Assembly: GCA_938031175.1 (NCBI GenBank) | Contig: CALHGZ010000007.1 | Span: 66,999 to 130,998 of the forward strand | DNA: 64,000 bases | Direction of reading: 5' to 3' | Source: Candidatus Kapaibacterium sp. | Lineage (GTDB): Bacteria > Bacteroidota > Ignavibacteria > Kapaibacteriales > UBA2268 | Shown: piece by piece, positions 29,573 to 37,994 of the stretch | Numbering within the stretch: position 1 is the stretch's first letter | How the letters are laid out: every line of letters starts with the position of its first letter | Position numbers and translations under genes: made by a program | Notes under the pieces: model-generated | Told to the model about the DNA's origin: nothing | The model's database searches: none | The model's input: the letters and a program-made list of their open reading frames with translations, nothing else

Positions 29573-31485
29573 TATTTATAACTCCTTACCGTAAGTGGCA
29601 CATTTTCAAATACTAAAGGTTCAATATGACGTATTGGTTTATTGCCATTGCCGGTGTATTCCCAAGCTGCTACGTGGCAGAAATTTTCATCATCTCTTTT
29701 TGCTTCACCATCAGGATATTGATGCTCTTCTCTGAAATGAGCACCACAGGATTCGTTACGTTCAAGGGCATCCCAAGCCATCAATTCTGCAAATTCGAGG
29801 AAATCAGCCACTCGAAGTGCTTTTTCTAATGCAATATTCATATCTTCGGCTTCACCGGTAACATTGACATTATTCCAGAATTCTTCGCGTATTTGAGGAA
29901 TAAGTTCTAATGCTTCTTTCAATCCCGCTTCATTTCTCGACATTCCAACTTTATCCCACATAAGTTTGCCTAGTTCCCTATGGAAGGAAGTTGGGGTACG
30001 TTTACCTTTGATCGAAAGTAGTTTTTTAATTTTTTGATTAGCTTCTTCTTCAGCTTTTTTAAATTCTGGATGCTCGATGTTCACCTTTTCTAATTTAGTA
30101 GTTGCAAAATAGTTGCCTATTGTATAAGGAATGATAAAATATCCATCGGCTAATCCCTGCATAAGTGCGCTTGCACCCAGGCGATTGGCACCGTGGTCGG
30201 AAAAGTTGGCTTCGCCAAGTACATGTAAGCCTGGAATTGTACTCATTAAATTATAATCAACCCATAGTCCACCCATTGTATAGTGAGCAGCTGGATATAT
30301 CATCATTGGTTCTTTGTAAGGGTCAACGCCTGTTATTCGTTCATACATTTCGAAAAGGTTTCCATACCTTTCTTTTATAACATTTATACCGAGCCGTTGA
30401 ATAGCTTCTGAAAAATCTAAATAAACTCCATAACCGGTTGCACTTACGCCACGTCCTTCGTCGCATACTTCTTTTGCAGCTCGTGATGAAATATCTCTTG
30501 GAGATAGATTACCAAAAGAGGGGTATTTTCTTTCAAGATAATAATCACGTTCCTCTTCTGGTATTTGATTCGGTGGTCGTTTATCGGCCGGATTTTTTGG
30601 TACCCAAATACGTCCGTCATTTCTTAATGATTCGGACATAAGTGTCAATTTCGATTGATGTTCTCCGCTAACGGGTATGCAGGTAGGATGGATTTGAGTA
30701 AAGCAAGGATTAGCAAAGAAAGCACCTTTTTTATAGGCTCTGTAGGTTGCTGTTACATTGCATGCTTGGGCATTAGTAGACAGGAAGAAGACATTGGAAT
30801 AGCCACCGGTTGCTAAACATACCGCATCACCCCAATGAGATTCTATTTTCCCATTTGTCAAATCACGTGTTATAATCCCACGAGCAAGCCCATCGATAAT
30901 AACTAAATCCAACATTTCTTTACGAACGTGTAGCTTTACTTTATTTTGACCAACTTGCCGAGATAATGCTGAATAAGCTCCGAGTAGCAATTGTTGTCCT
31001 GTTTGACCACGTGCATAGAAAGTACGAGAAACCTGTGCACCTCCGAAAGAGCGATTATCTAAATATCCACCATATTCACGAGCAAAAGGAACACCTTGAG
31101 CAACGCATTGGTCTATAATATTTACACTCGTTTGAGCGAGTCTATATATGTTAGCCTCACGTGAGCGAAAATCTCCACCTTTGACGGTATCATAAAATAA
31201 TCGCCAAATTGAATCCCCATCGTTTCTGTAGTTTTTTGCTGCATTGATACCACCTTGGGCAGCGATTGAGTGTGCCCTTCGGGCTGAATCATTATAAGTA
31301 AATGCCTCAACGTTGTATCCAAGTTCTGCAAAAGATGCAGCAGCTGATGCACCAGCAAGTCCGGTGCCAACGACTAATATTTTGAACTTGCGTTTATTAG
31401 CAGGACTAACGAGTTTCATTTCGAAACGATGTTTATCCCATTTTTCCTGAACAGGACCGCTTGGTACTTTTGAATCCAGTTTCAT
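29572..31485 (-). CDS. sdhA: Succinate dehydrogenase/fumarate reductase flavoprotein subunit
   Basis: This 637-residue flavoprotein carries covalently bound FAD: GTGLAG at 40-45 and His72 in the [10 protein letters not shown] motif. The substrate region has HPTCIP and the Arg of the [11 protein letters not shown] block. The long form is typical of Bacteroidota and epsilon-type enzymes. A very strong ribosome site (GGAGGT) lies in the last codons of sdhC, whose stop overlaps this ATG by four bases, so subunits are coupled and made in ratio. Confidence 0.97.
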   Translation of the reverse strand: MKLDSKVPSGPVQEKWDKHRFEMKLVSPANKRKFKILVVGTGLAGASAAASFAELGYNVEAFTYNDSARRAHSIAAQGGINAAKNYRNDGDSIWRLFYDTVKGGDFRSREANIYRLAQTSVNIIDQCVAQGVPFAREYGGYLDNRSFGGAQVSRTFYARGQTGQQLLLGAYSALSRQVGQNKVKLHVRKEMLDLVIIDGLARGIITRDLTNGKIESHWGDAVCLATGGYSNVFFLSTNAQACNVTATYRAYKKGAFFANPCFTQIHPTCIPVSGEHQSKLTLMSESLRNDGRIWVPKNPADKRPPNQIPEEERDYYLERKYPSFGNLSPRDISSRAAKEVCDEGRGVSATGYGVYLDFSEAIQRLGINVIKERYGNLFEMYERITGVDPYKEPMMIYPAAHYTMGGLWVDYNLMSTIPGLHVLGEANFSDHGANRLGASALMQGLADGYFIIPYTIGNYFATTKLEKVNIEHPEFKKAEEEANQKIKKLLSIKGKRTPTSFHRELGKLMWDKVGMSRNEAGLKEALELIPQIREEFWNNVNVTGEAEDMNIALEKALRVADFLEFAELMAWDALERNESCGAHFREEHQYPDGEAKRDDENFCHVAAWEYTGNGNKPIRHIEPLVFENVPLTVRSYK

Positions 31486-32261
31486 ACATCACCTCCAACG
31501 ACATTGAGCATTATTAATACGGGTATTGATATATATCCTAAGGCAATTAGAAATGATAAAACAGAGCTTAACTTCGTCATACATTTTGTAAATTGTGGTC
31601 CGCTTATTCCAATTGTTTGTATCATGCTTTGAATAGCGTGATTAAGATGAAATCCGAGAATAATCATTCCAATTATATAGAAAATAGAGACTAAAGGCTT
31701 TCTAAAGCCAAGTACAACCATTCTATACACATCATGTCGTTCAAAAAGAACCTTGGAACCTTGTACTATTGAAAATTTACCTGCATCGTGAATTATTTCC
31801 CCCTGGTTATCGGCAATTACAAATTCAGCATTTCTTTCGTAATAGTCTTTATGGCCGTATATTTCTGGATCCGCGACTCCGATTGTGAAATGTAACAAGT
31901 GATAAATCACAAATGCTAAAATCATAATGCCTGTCCATATCATTGTACGGGAGGTCAGTTTTGCCTGTACATATTTACGAAATTTATAATTTACTGGTCG
32001 TGCGGATAAATTAAGAAATTTAAGATAGACGGAAGTAATAATATGCAATATAACTGAGATGATTAAAACTATACGTATAATCCAGAGTATTTCACCAAGG
32101 CTTTGCAAAAAGTGGGCATAAGTATTGTAAACATCTTTTCCTATGAAAATCTGGAGGTTTCCTATGAGATGTCCTAAGATGAATAAGACAAGGATAATTC
32201 CAGTTATAGCCATAACAAACTTGCTCAATACTGTCGATTTTAGAAAACCTAAAATTCCCAT
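31482..32261 (-). CDS. sdhC: Succinate dehydrogenase/fumarate reductase cytochrome b subunit
   Basis: A membrane anchor with about five transmembrane helices and several histidines placed for two b hemes (for example LGHLIG near 38, YHLLHFTIG near 128 and [10 protein letters not shown] near 208). It is the single-anchor, b558-type subunit of the Bacteroidota SdhCAB complex that links to quinone. I choose the ATG at 32261 because family members begin [10 protein letters not shown]; the TTG at 32273 would add four residues. It is the first gene of sdhCAB. Confidence 0.92.
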   Translation of the reverse strand: MGILGFLKSTVLSKFVMAITGIILVLFILGHLIGNLQIFIGKDVYNTYAHFLQSLGEILWIIRIVLIISVILHIITSVYLKFLNLSARPVNYKFRKYVQAKLTSRTMIWTGIMILAFVIYHLLHFTIGVADPEIYGHKDYYERNAEFVIADNQGEIIHDAGKFSIVQGSKVLFERHDVYRMVVLGFRKPLVSIFYIIGMIILGFHLNHAIQSMIQTIGISGPQFTKCMTKLSSVLSFLIALGYISIPVLIMLNVVGGDV

Positions 32262-32494
32262 ATTTGGTTCCAAGAATTTGTTAACAATTTAAAATTGATT
32301 TTTATTTCAGGGGGTGGTATTTTTTTAGGATTATCTGAATTTTGATTATTTTCCAACATTTTTGATAGATTCAACTTAACCTTAACAGAGAGTCATTTTG
32401 TCTAAAGTAACTTACAAAAAAGATTATTATTAGTCAAGAACTATAACAAGAAAATTGTTTTTGGCAAAAAGTGTTGTTAGATTCGATTTAAAAT

Positions 32495-33127
32495 TTAATT
32501 CGTAAATTCTTTATCAATTATAGTTATTCTTCCGGGATATTCGATTCTGCCTATTGGAGTATTAACAGTGGGTTTGGCATCTAATTTCAAGCGAGCAGCA
32601 GAACCATTGACGCCTCCTATAGCTAAAGCTAAATTCAGAACATTTTCATAGCCTTTATTGCCAAAGAACTCAAATAAATCCAGACCCATTGTTAGGGGAA
32701 TAATTGTAGATTGTCCTGTGCCGGGAATTTCAATAGGCTTATTTATATTACCGTTGATAGTTTCCGTGTTATCAATGTATAGTTTCCAATCAAAACTGGT
32801 GAGAGTTGCAGTGGTTGCTTTAGTATTATTGGTGCCATCGTTGGGATTTTTTGCAGCTACATTTAAAATAAATTCTGCGGGGAATTTTTTGTTTTTGAAG
32901 GCATTAGCTAAATTTAATCCATCAGTGATAGAAAAATCTGATATGCTTTTTTTGTTTGATAAGGCAACAGATGCCAATTTAAAGTCCGAGACATTTTCCA
33001 ATTTGAATTGTAATCTCTGTAGATTGACCAACGTTTGAGTTATTGATTGGATTTGTTTGCATCCAAAAGAAAAGATAAACAGGATAAATGCAAGAATTAT
33101 TAGGAAGAATGATCTTATAAAGTTCAT
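32495..33127 (-). CDS. LEA14-like lipoprotein
   Basis: A 210-residue protein with an N-terminal lipoprotein signal (hydrophobic about 6-22, lipobox FSFGC with Cys23). The mature part has the beta-sandwich pattern of LEA type 2/water-stress domains, including VAAKNPND near 90 and IPLTMGLDLFEFF near 138. LEA14-like lipoproteins are common in Bacteroidota and their role is unknown, perhaps desiccation or envelope stability. It is a single gene between sdhC and the response regulator gene. Confidence 0.75.
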   Translation of the reverse strand: MNFIRSFFLIILAFILFIFSFGCKQIQSITQTLVNLQRLQFKLENVSDFKLASVALSNKKSISDFSITDGLNLANAFKNKKFPAEFILNVAAKNPNDGTNNTKATTATLTSFDWKLYIDNTETINGNINKPIEIPGTGQSTIIPLTMGLDLFEFFGNKGYENVLNLALAIGGVNGSAARLKLDAKPTVNTPIGRIEYPGRITIIDKEFTN

Positions 33128-33155
33128 TTTTTTTGGTGGATAAGTGGAACAAAAT

Positions 33156-33635
33156 TTATAAATGATTTTCTGTTAAAACTTCATCAAGACTTTTATTACT
33201 AAGTTTCCCTTCGAGAGCATCTTTGAGTAAATTTTTGAGAATCTTATTTTTTTTGCGTTCTATATTCAAATTGGATAATAGTTTAACTTTGGCAATGAGC
33301 AATTTTTCTTCTATTGGTTTGCTGAGGAAGTCATCAGCACCAGCATCGATAGATTTTAATTGATTAGAAACATCATTAAGTGCTGTCACGATGACAACAG
33401 GGATGTCACGTGTATCCACATTGGCTTTTAGTCTTCTTACGGTTTCATAACCATCTAAACGAGGCATCATAACATCTAAAACGATAGCATCGGGATGTTG
33501 CTGTTCAACAAGTTCAAGGCATTCAACCCCATCGTATGCCTCCTTTGCTTCATAGCCATTGGCTTCTAAATAACGGCGTAAAAGTTTTGTCGTTATTCGG
33601 TTATCATCTACTACTAAAATATACGGTTTGTCCAT
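33156..33635 (-). CDS. Single-domain response regulator (CheY-like)
   Basis: A REC domain (about 4-125) with the acidic pocket Asp10-Asp11, the phosphoacceptor Asp54 in VLDVMMPRLDG and the SKP lysine near 104. The last 35 residues are a helical tail with no DNA-binding domain. The ATG at 33635 is preceded by GAGGAG and starts MDKPYILVVDD; the frame extends upstream by 20 residues but that is not needed. It has no partner kinase beside it; the soluble kinase at 61250 is a candidate only. Confidence 0.9.
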   Translation of the reverse strand: MDKPYILVVDDNRITTKLLRRYLEANGYEAKEAYDGVECLELVEQQHPDAIVLDVMMPRLDGYETVRRLKANVDTRDIPVVIVTALNDVSNQLKSIDAGADDFLSKPIEEKLLIAKVKLLSNLNIERKKNKILKNLLKDALEGKLSNKSLDEVLTENHL

Positions 33636-33835
33636 ATATACTCCTCGGTATATGCTATATTGTTTTTCTTGTTTTTTAAAAATAGTTAATATCAAAAAAC
33701 GAATATATTAAATATAATGAATTTTTCATAATCGTTTCAAATTTTAATTCTTAAAATAGGTAATTTTAATAATATTATAATTGTTTAACTTTTATAATCT
33801 CAATACTTTTATTTGTTAAAAGATATTTAAAATGC

Positions 33836-33843
33836 TATTTTTG
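33836..33843 (+). promoter_or_regulatory. Promoter (TTTG-N20-TAnnTTTG) for the CNNM/CBS gene
   Basis: TATTTTTG lies 38 nt before the ATG at 33882, with TTTG at 33812-33815 and a 20-bp spacer, as expected for a Bacteroidota sigma-A promoter. Confidence 0.55.
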
Positions 33844-33881
33844 TATTGTTGTGATCCACAATAGGAGAAAACCCTTATTAA

Positions 33882-34919
33882 ATGGAATATTACCTATGTC
33901 TTGTTTTAGGTCTATTAGCCTTACTCTGTGCATTTTTATCCGGCGTAGTACAAAACGTTTCTAATGACAAGATCACCAGACTTGCTGAAAATGATTTGAA
34001 TCATAGCGATAAGCTATTTAAATTAAGGTTGATGATTGAAAAAAGAATTAACCCTTTTTTATTTATTATTTTGATTTGTTATCTTTTTATTCCCTTTGTG
34101 ATTTTTGTTTCTGATAATTTTTTCAAAGAATTTAACCCTTATCTATTTTTAATAATTTATTTATTAGTCTTCGCTCAGTTGAATTTTGTAATATTTATTC
34201 TTGGTCAAAGATTTGCAAATAAGGTGATTACATATTTGATTAAGTTTATAGTATTTTTTTATCATATAACATTTCCGATGACATATATAGCCACTGCAAT
34301 ATCGGATCTAATTTTGAAAAAGTCGGATACAGATTACTCAAGGGAGGAGATCAGTGCATTAATCGAGACTTCGCACGAAACGGGTTCCATAGAAACAGAC
34401 GAATATCGTATTTTGAAAAATATAATGAAATTTTCGACTGTGATTGTATCTGATATAATGACACCAAGAACGGTTGTATTTAATTGCGAAGCTGATGCCA
34501 AAATATCTGATATAATAGATTTGCCAGAGATAATGATGTATTCGAGATTTCCTATATGGGAGGGGGAGTCTTTCGATAATGGAGTTATTGGATATGTTTT
34601 ATCGAAAGATATATTGGCTGCAGCTTTGCGAGGGGAAAAAGATAAAACTTTGCGTGAATTCAGGCGTGATGTGTATTTTATTCCCGAAAACGCTGAACTT
34701 GATAAAGCATTGGAAATGTTTCTACAGCGCCGTCAACATCTGTTCGTTGTTGTTGATGAATATGGAGGAGTTGAAGGCTTATTGACAATGGAAGATGTAA
34801 TGGAAACAATTTTAGGAGTTGAAATTGTCGATGAAGCTGATAAAATAATTGACTTACGTCTATTTGCAAAACAGCAGAGGGATAAAAGAATTGCATTGAA
34901 GATACAAAATCAGTCTTAG
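33882..34919 (+). CDS. CNNM/CBS-domain membrane protein (CorC-like without the CorC domain)
   Basis: Four hydrophobic segments (about 1-20, 58-78, 88-110, 118-140) form a DUF21/CNNM-type membrane domain, followed by two CBS domains (about 190-310: SDIMTPRTVVF and HLFVVVDEYGGVEGLLTMEDVMETILG). Relatives are Mg2+/Co2+ efflux and hemolysin-C-like proteins. The usual C-terminal CorC_HlyC domain is missing and the chain ends after residue 345. Ion specificity cannot be told. It is a single gene followed by tRNA-Pro. Confidence 0.82.
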   Translation: MEYYLCLVLGLLALLCAFLSGVVQNVSNDKITRLAENDLNHSDKLFKLRLMIEKRINPFLFIILICYLFIPFVIFVSDNFFKEFNPYLFLIIYLLVFAQLNFVIFILGQRFANKVITYLIKFIVFFYHITFPMTYIATAISDLILKKSDTDYSREEISALIETSHETGSIETDEYRILKNIMKFSTVIVSDIMTPRTVVFNCEADAKISDIIDLPEIMMYSRFPIWEGESFDNGVIGYVLSKDILAAALRGEKDKTLREFRRDVYFIPENAELDKALEMFLQRRQHLFVVVDEYGGVEGLLTMEDVMETILGVEIVDEADKIIDLRLFAKQQRDKRIALKIQNQS

Positions 34920-35032
34920 CTATTATTAATTCTCTTTTATGGAAATTGTTAATACATTAAAAAAATATTAAATGCAAATATTTAAATTTAATTTGCAAAT
35001 TTTAGAAAAAATAGCGAATTTTGTATTCTTGA

Positions 35033-35107
35033 CGGGGCGTAGCACAGCCCGGTTAGCGCGCCTGCTTTGGGAGCAGGAGGTCGCAGGTTCAAATCCTGCC
35101 GCCCCGA
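35033..35107 (+). tRNA. tRNA-Pro (anticodon TGG)
   Basis: A full cloverleaf is visible: acceptor CGGGGCG/CGCCCCG, anticodon stem CCTGC/GCAGG with loop TTTGGGA (anticodon TGG at 35068-35070), and T stem GCAGG/CCTGC with TTCAAAT loop. The discriminator is A at 35107 and the CCA end is not encoded. TGG can read all proline codons through a modified U34. Confidence 0.97.
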
Positions 35108-35121
35108 CAAATGCATTAAAT

Positions 35122-36867
35122 TCAATATTTCAACAATTTTCTTATTTCTTCATTTGAGTGTAATTTAAGTACCTTTTTGGCTAATTTACTCGCTGATTTG
35201 TATGATAAACCTAATATATGGCTTTTTAATTCTGGTAAAATTGAGGGAGCTACACTTAGTTGATTTATTCCCATTCCGATCAATAATTCAGTAGCAGCTG
35301 GATAACCAGCTAATTCTCCACATATTGAAACTGGTTTTTTCTTTGATTTAGCAGCTTTGGCAACCATATATATTTGTTTTAATATTGCTATATGGAAAGA
35401 ATTGAAATAATTTGATACATACTCATTATTTCTATCTACAGCGAGTGTATATTGAGTTAAATCGTTAGTACCAATGCTTATAAAATCAACTAATTCGGCA
35501 AATTTATCGGCTAACAAAACAGCAGCAGGAGTTTCAATCATAATTCCCAAGGGAAGATTTGGATCGAAAGAAATATTATTAGATGATAGTTCGCTTTTGC
35601 ATCTTTCAATAATTTCGATTGATTGTTGCAATTCCTCTATGCTTGATATCATAGGTAGGATAAATTTTACATTTTTATTCTTTGATGCCTGTAATACTGC
35701 TTTTATTTGTGTTTCGAAGATTTCAGGATTTGTCAATAGAAATTTTATACCCCTCATACCTAATGCTGGATTGGTTTCATGGTGGGGGAAGCCTTCGATT
35801 CTTTTATCGCTGCCATAATCGAAGGCACGTATTACAATTGTGTAAGGATATGCTCTTTGAGCTAATTCACGATAAAATTTATATTGCGATTCTATATCAT
35901 ATAATGCTTTAGGGTTATCAATAATACTTTCAGTACGGATAAGTCCAATCCCATCAGCACCGTTAAGCAATGAATTTTCGAGTTCTTCGAGGCAGTCAAC
36001 GTTTGTTAATAATTCAATTCTTACTTTATCAGTTGTTTCGCACTTAACATTTGCTAATTCTCCAAGCCTGAGTCTATAAGCTTCTTCTTTACTTTTCTTT
36101 TGATAAAATTCGCTTAATTGTGTTTCATCAGGATCTAAAATCACAGTGCCGGAATATCCATCTAATATGATATATGAACCGTTATTTATATATTTTGTGG
36201 CATATTTTAGACCAATCACGGCAGGTATATTGAAATTACGCGCCAATATAGATAAATGAGAGGCAATTCCACCGACTTCAGTGATTATTCCTATTAATCC
36301 TGCTTCTTTAGCGTTAATTAAATCCGCTGTTGTTAATGAACGCACAACAAGAATACTGTTGGGTTTGATTGAATGCAAAATGCTTCTGTTACGAAGTATA
36401 TCAAAAAAACGTTCCTTCAAATGCTCTAATTCATAACCACGTTCTCTTAATATTTTATCTTTAGCTCTCAAAAAGTATTGAATTTTCTCTTCGAACTCTT
36501 TGTTTATGGCGCTTTCAACACTATAGCCTTCTTTTATTTTGCATATGACAGAATCTTTTAGTAAATGGTCACTAATAATCATTAGATTTGTCTCTAAAAT
36601 AGAGATTATATTTTGATAATTTGTTTTCTCTATAGCATTTTTATATTCCTCGATCAAGTATTTATGAGCTTGTTCGAATCTGTCAATTTCGCTAATTATT
36701 TTTTCCGGGTTAATAGTTTCATTGGCTTCGGTTATTGGGTCAGAATTATAAACAACAGCTTCGCCTAAAGCTAAACCGGCTGAAGAGGGAATACCTTTAA
36801 AAATTTTTGATAAATTAATCCCGATATCGGCGTCTGATTTAGTTTTAAAAAAAGGTAAATTTTCCAT
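35122..36867 (-). CDS. ptsI: PTS enzyme I (PEP-protein phosphotransferase)
   Basis: Enzyme I takes phosphate from PEP onto His and passes it to HPr. The phosphohistidine His204 lies in GGIASHLSI, and the PEP-binding C-terminal domain has the RTE motif, EDFISIGTNDLTQY-like block and the SICGELAG cysteine. The 581-residue length includes about 20 extra N-terminal residues compared with E. coli EI. It starts within the HPr stop codon (TAATG overlap). No EII components are encoded here. Confidence 0.95.
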   Translation of the reverse strand: MENLPFFKTKSDADIGINLSKIFKGIPSSAGLALGEAVVYNSDPITEANETINPEKIISEIDRFEQAHKYLIEEYKNAIEKTNYQNIISILETNLMIISDHLLKDSVICKIKEGYSVESAINKEFEEKIQYFLRAKDKILRERGYELEHLKERFFDILRNRSILHSIKPNSILVVRSLTTADLINAKEAGLIGIITEVGGIASHLSILARNFNIPAVIGLKYATKYINNGSYIILDGYSGTVILDPDETQLSEFYQKKSKEEAYRLRLGELANVKCETTDKVRIELLTNVDCLEELENSLLNGADGIGLIRTESIIDNPKALYDIESQYKFYRELAQRAYPYTIVIRAFDYGSDKRIEGFPHHETNPALGMRGIKFLLTNPEIFETQIKAVLQASKNKNVKFILPMISSIEELQQSIEIIERCKSELSSNNISFDPNLPLGIMIETPAAVLLADKFAELVDFISIGTNDLTQYTLAVDRNNEYVSNYFNSFHIAILKQIYMVAKAAKSKKKPVSICGELAGYPAATELLIGMGINQLSVAPSILPELKSHILGLSYKSASKLAKKVLKLHSNEEIRKLLKY

Positions 36868-37136
36868 TATTTAATTTCTCCAAATCCTTCTTCGAATAAT
36901 TTTTTAATTTCTTCGGCTGCTTCCTCTTCATCTATACCATCGACAATTAGGTCTAATTTGCATCCCTGCTCGGCGGCTAATGTCATAACTCCAATAATAC
37001 TTTTTGCATTAATTACAAAACCATCTCGCATAAGCGTTATTTCTGATTTAAATTTCGATGCTAATTTTACTAACATAGCGGCTGGCCGTGTATGTAACCC
37101 AGCCCTGTTAGTTACAGTTACTTGAGTTTTTATCAT
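36867..37136 (-). CDS. ptsH: PTS phosphocarrier protein HPr
   Basis: An 89-residue HPr with the active His15 in NRAGLHTRPA and the regulatory Ser46 in AKSIIGVMTLA, the site that HPr kinase phosphorylates where that enzyme exists. It is the first gene of the ptsH-ptsI unit, with ptsI overlapping its stop by one base. With no sugar-specific EII nearby, the pair may serve a remote EII or act in regulation. Confidence 0.95.
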   Translation of the reverse strand: MIKTQVTVTNRAGLHTRPAAMLVKLASKFKSEITLMRDGFVINAKSIIGVMTLAAEQGCKLDLIVDGIDEEEAAEEIKKLFEEGFGEIK

Positions 37137-37164
37137 TATTTATAATTTGCATTCAATTGGAATA

Positions 37165-37172
37165 CAAAAATA
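37165..37172 (-). promoter_or_regulatory. Promoter -7 box (TAnnTTTG) for ptsHI
   Basis: TATTTTTG on the minus strand, 28 nt before the ptsH ATG. The -33 element is not clear. Confidence 0.45.
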
Positions 37173-37258
37173 ATCATTAAATAACTAAAATGCTATGTAA
37201 ATTCTGATAATTTTTATTATTTCCGACTGCTTATTATCGATTTTTAAAGTTCAACATT

Positions 37259-37909
37259 TTAAAGCTTTAACTTTAAGCACTCTTCGATTTCTTCTTTCTT
37301 TATTGTGCCTAATCGTAAAATTTTAAGGGAATCATCTACTAAACTAATCACGGTAGAAGCAATTCCTGACTTTATCGATTTTTCATCCTTAAGAGCTAAT
37401 TCAATTTTATCTACAAAAGGCTTTAAAGCATCCTCAAAATGGAGGCTACTTTCGGTATTTGAAAGATTTGCCGAAGTGCCGGCTATTGGATTATCGTATT
37501 GGGATAATAATTGAAGAAGAAAATCATTAGCGGGTATTCTGATTGCAACTGTTTGAGATAAGCTATTGATACTTTTGGCGATGTTAGCTTTTGCCCTTAG
37601 AATTATAGTTAATGGTCCAGGCAAAAATTGATGTGCTAATCTGTAATAAGATTCAGGGATATCAATTGCAAGTGTTTCGGCTTTACTGGCTTTGTCTATA
37701 TAGGCAGAAAGTGGTTTTTGATAGTCTCTTTGCTTTAATTCGTATATTTTTCGGATCGATGAATTGTTAAATAAATCACAACCGATGCCATAAATTGTTT
37801 CTGTAGGGAATATGACTATTCCGCCAGCCGAAAGGATTTCTTGGCTTTTTACAAGAGCATATTCGTTATCTTTTGCAATGTCTATTATTTCAGTTTTCAA
37901 TTTTTTCAA
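37259..37909 (-). CDS. tsaC: Threonylcarbamoyl-AMP synthase (TsaC/Sua5/YrdC)
   Basis: This enzyme makes threonylcarbamoyl-AMP from threonine, bicarbonate and ATP, the first step of t6A37 formation on ANN-decoding tRNAs. The YrdC-fold motifs are present: GIVIFPTETIYGIGCD near 30-45, KQRDYQKPLS, LPGPLTIIL and PIAGTSANLS. The 216-residue protein is the short form without the Sua5 C-terminal domain. No ATG is available near the N-terminus; TTG at 37909 is the likely start, with another TTG at 37900. Confidence 0.92.
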   Translation of the reverse strand: MKKLKTEIIDIAKDNEYALVKSQEILSAGGIVIFPTETIYGIGCDLFNNSSIRKIYELKQRDYQKPLSAYIDKASKAETLAIDIPESYYRLAHQFLPGPLTIILRAKANIAKSINSLSQTVAIRIPANDFLLQLLSQYDNPIAGTSANLSNTESSLHFEDALKPFVDKIELALKDEKSIKSGIASTVISLVDDSLKILRLGTIKKEEIEECLKLKL

Positions 37910-37994
37910 TCTTTATTTTGCAACAAGTTTAATATAAAAAAACGAGCTTATATTTTACAATATTTTTTTTATATATACATTTATAATTTATTTT

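Noticed and set aside
30873-30878. CACGTG core as another parS site
   Set aside because: The flanks do not match the parS arms; the same holds for cores near 33408 and 45683.
34972-35157. Small ORF running through tRNA-Pro
   Set aside because: Its sequence is the translated tRNA; the cloverleaf is complete and the ORF has no protein features.
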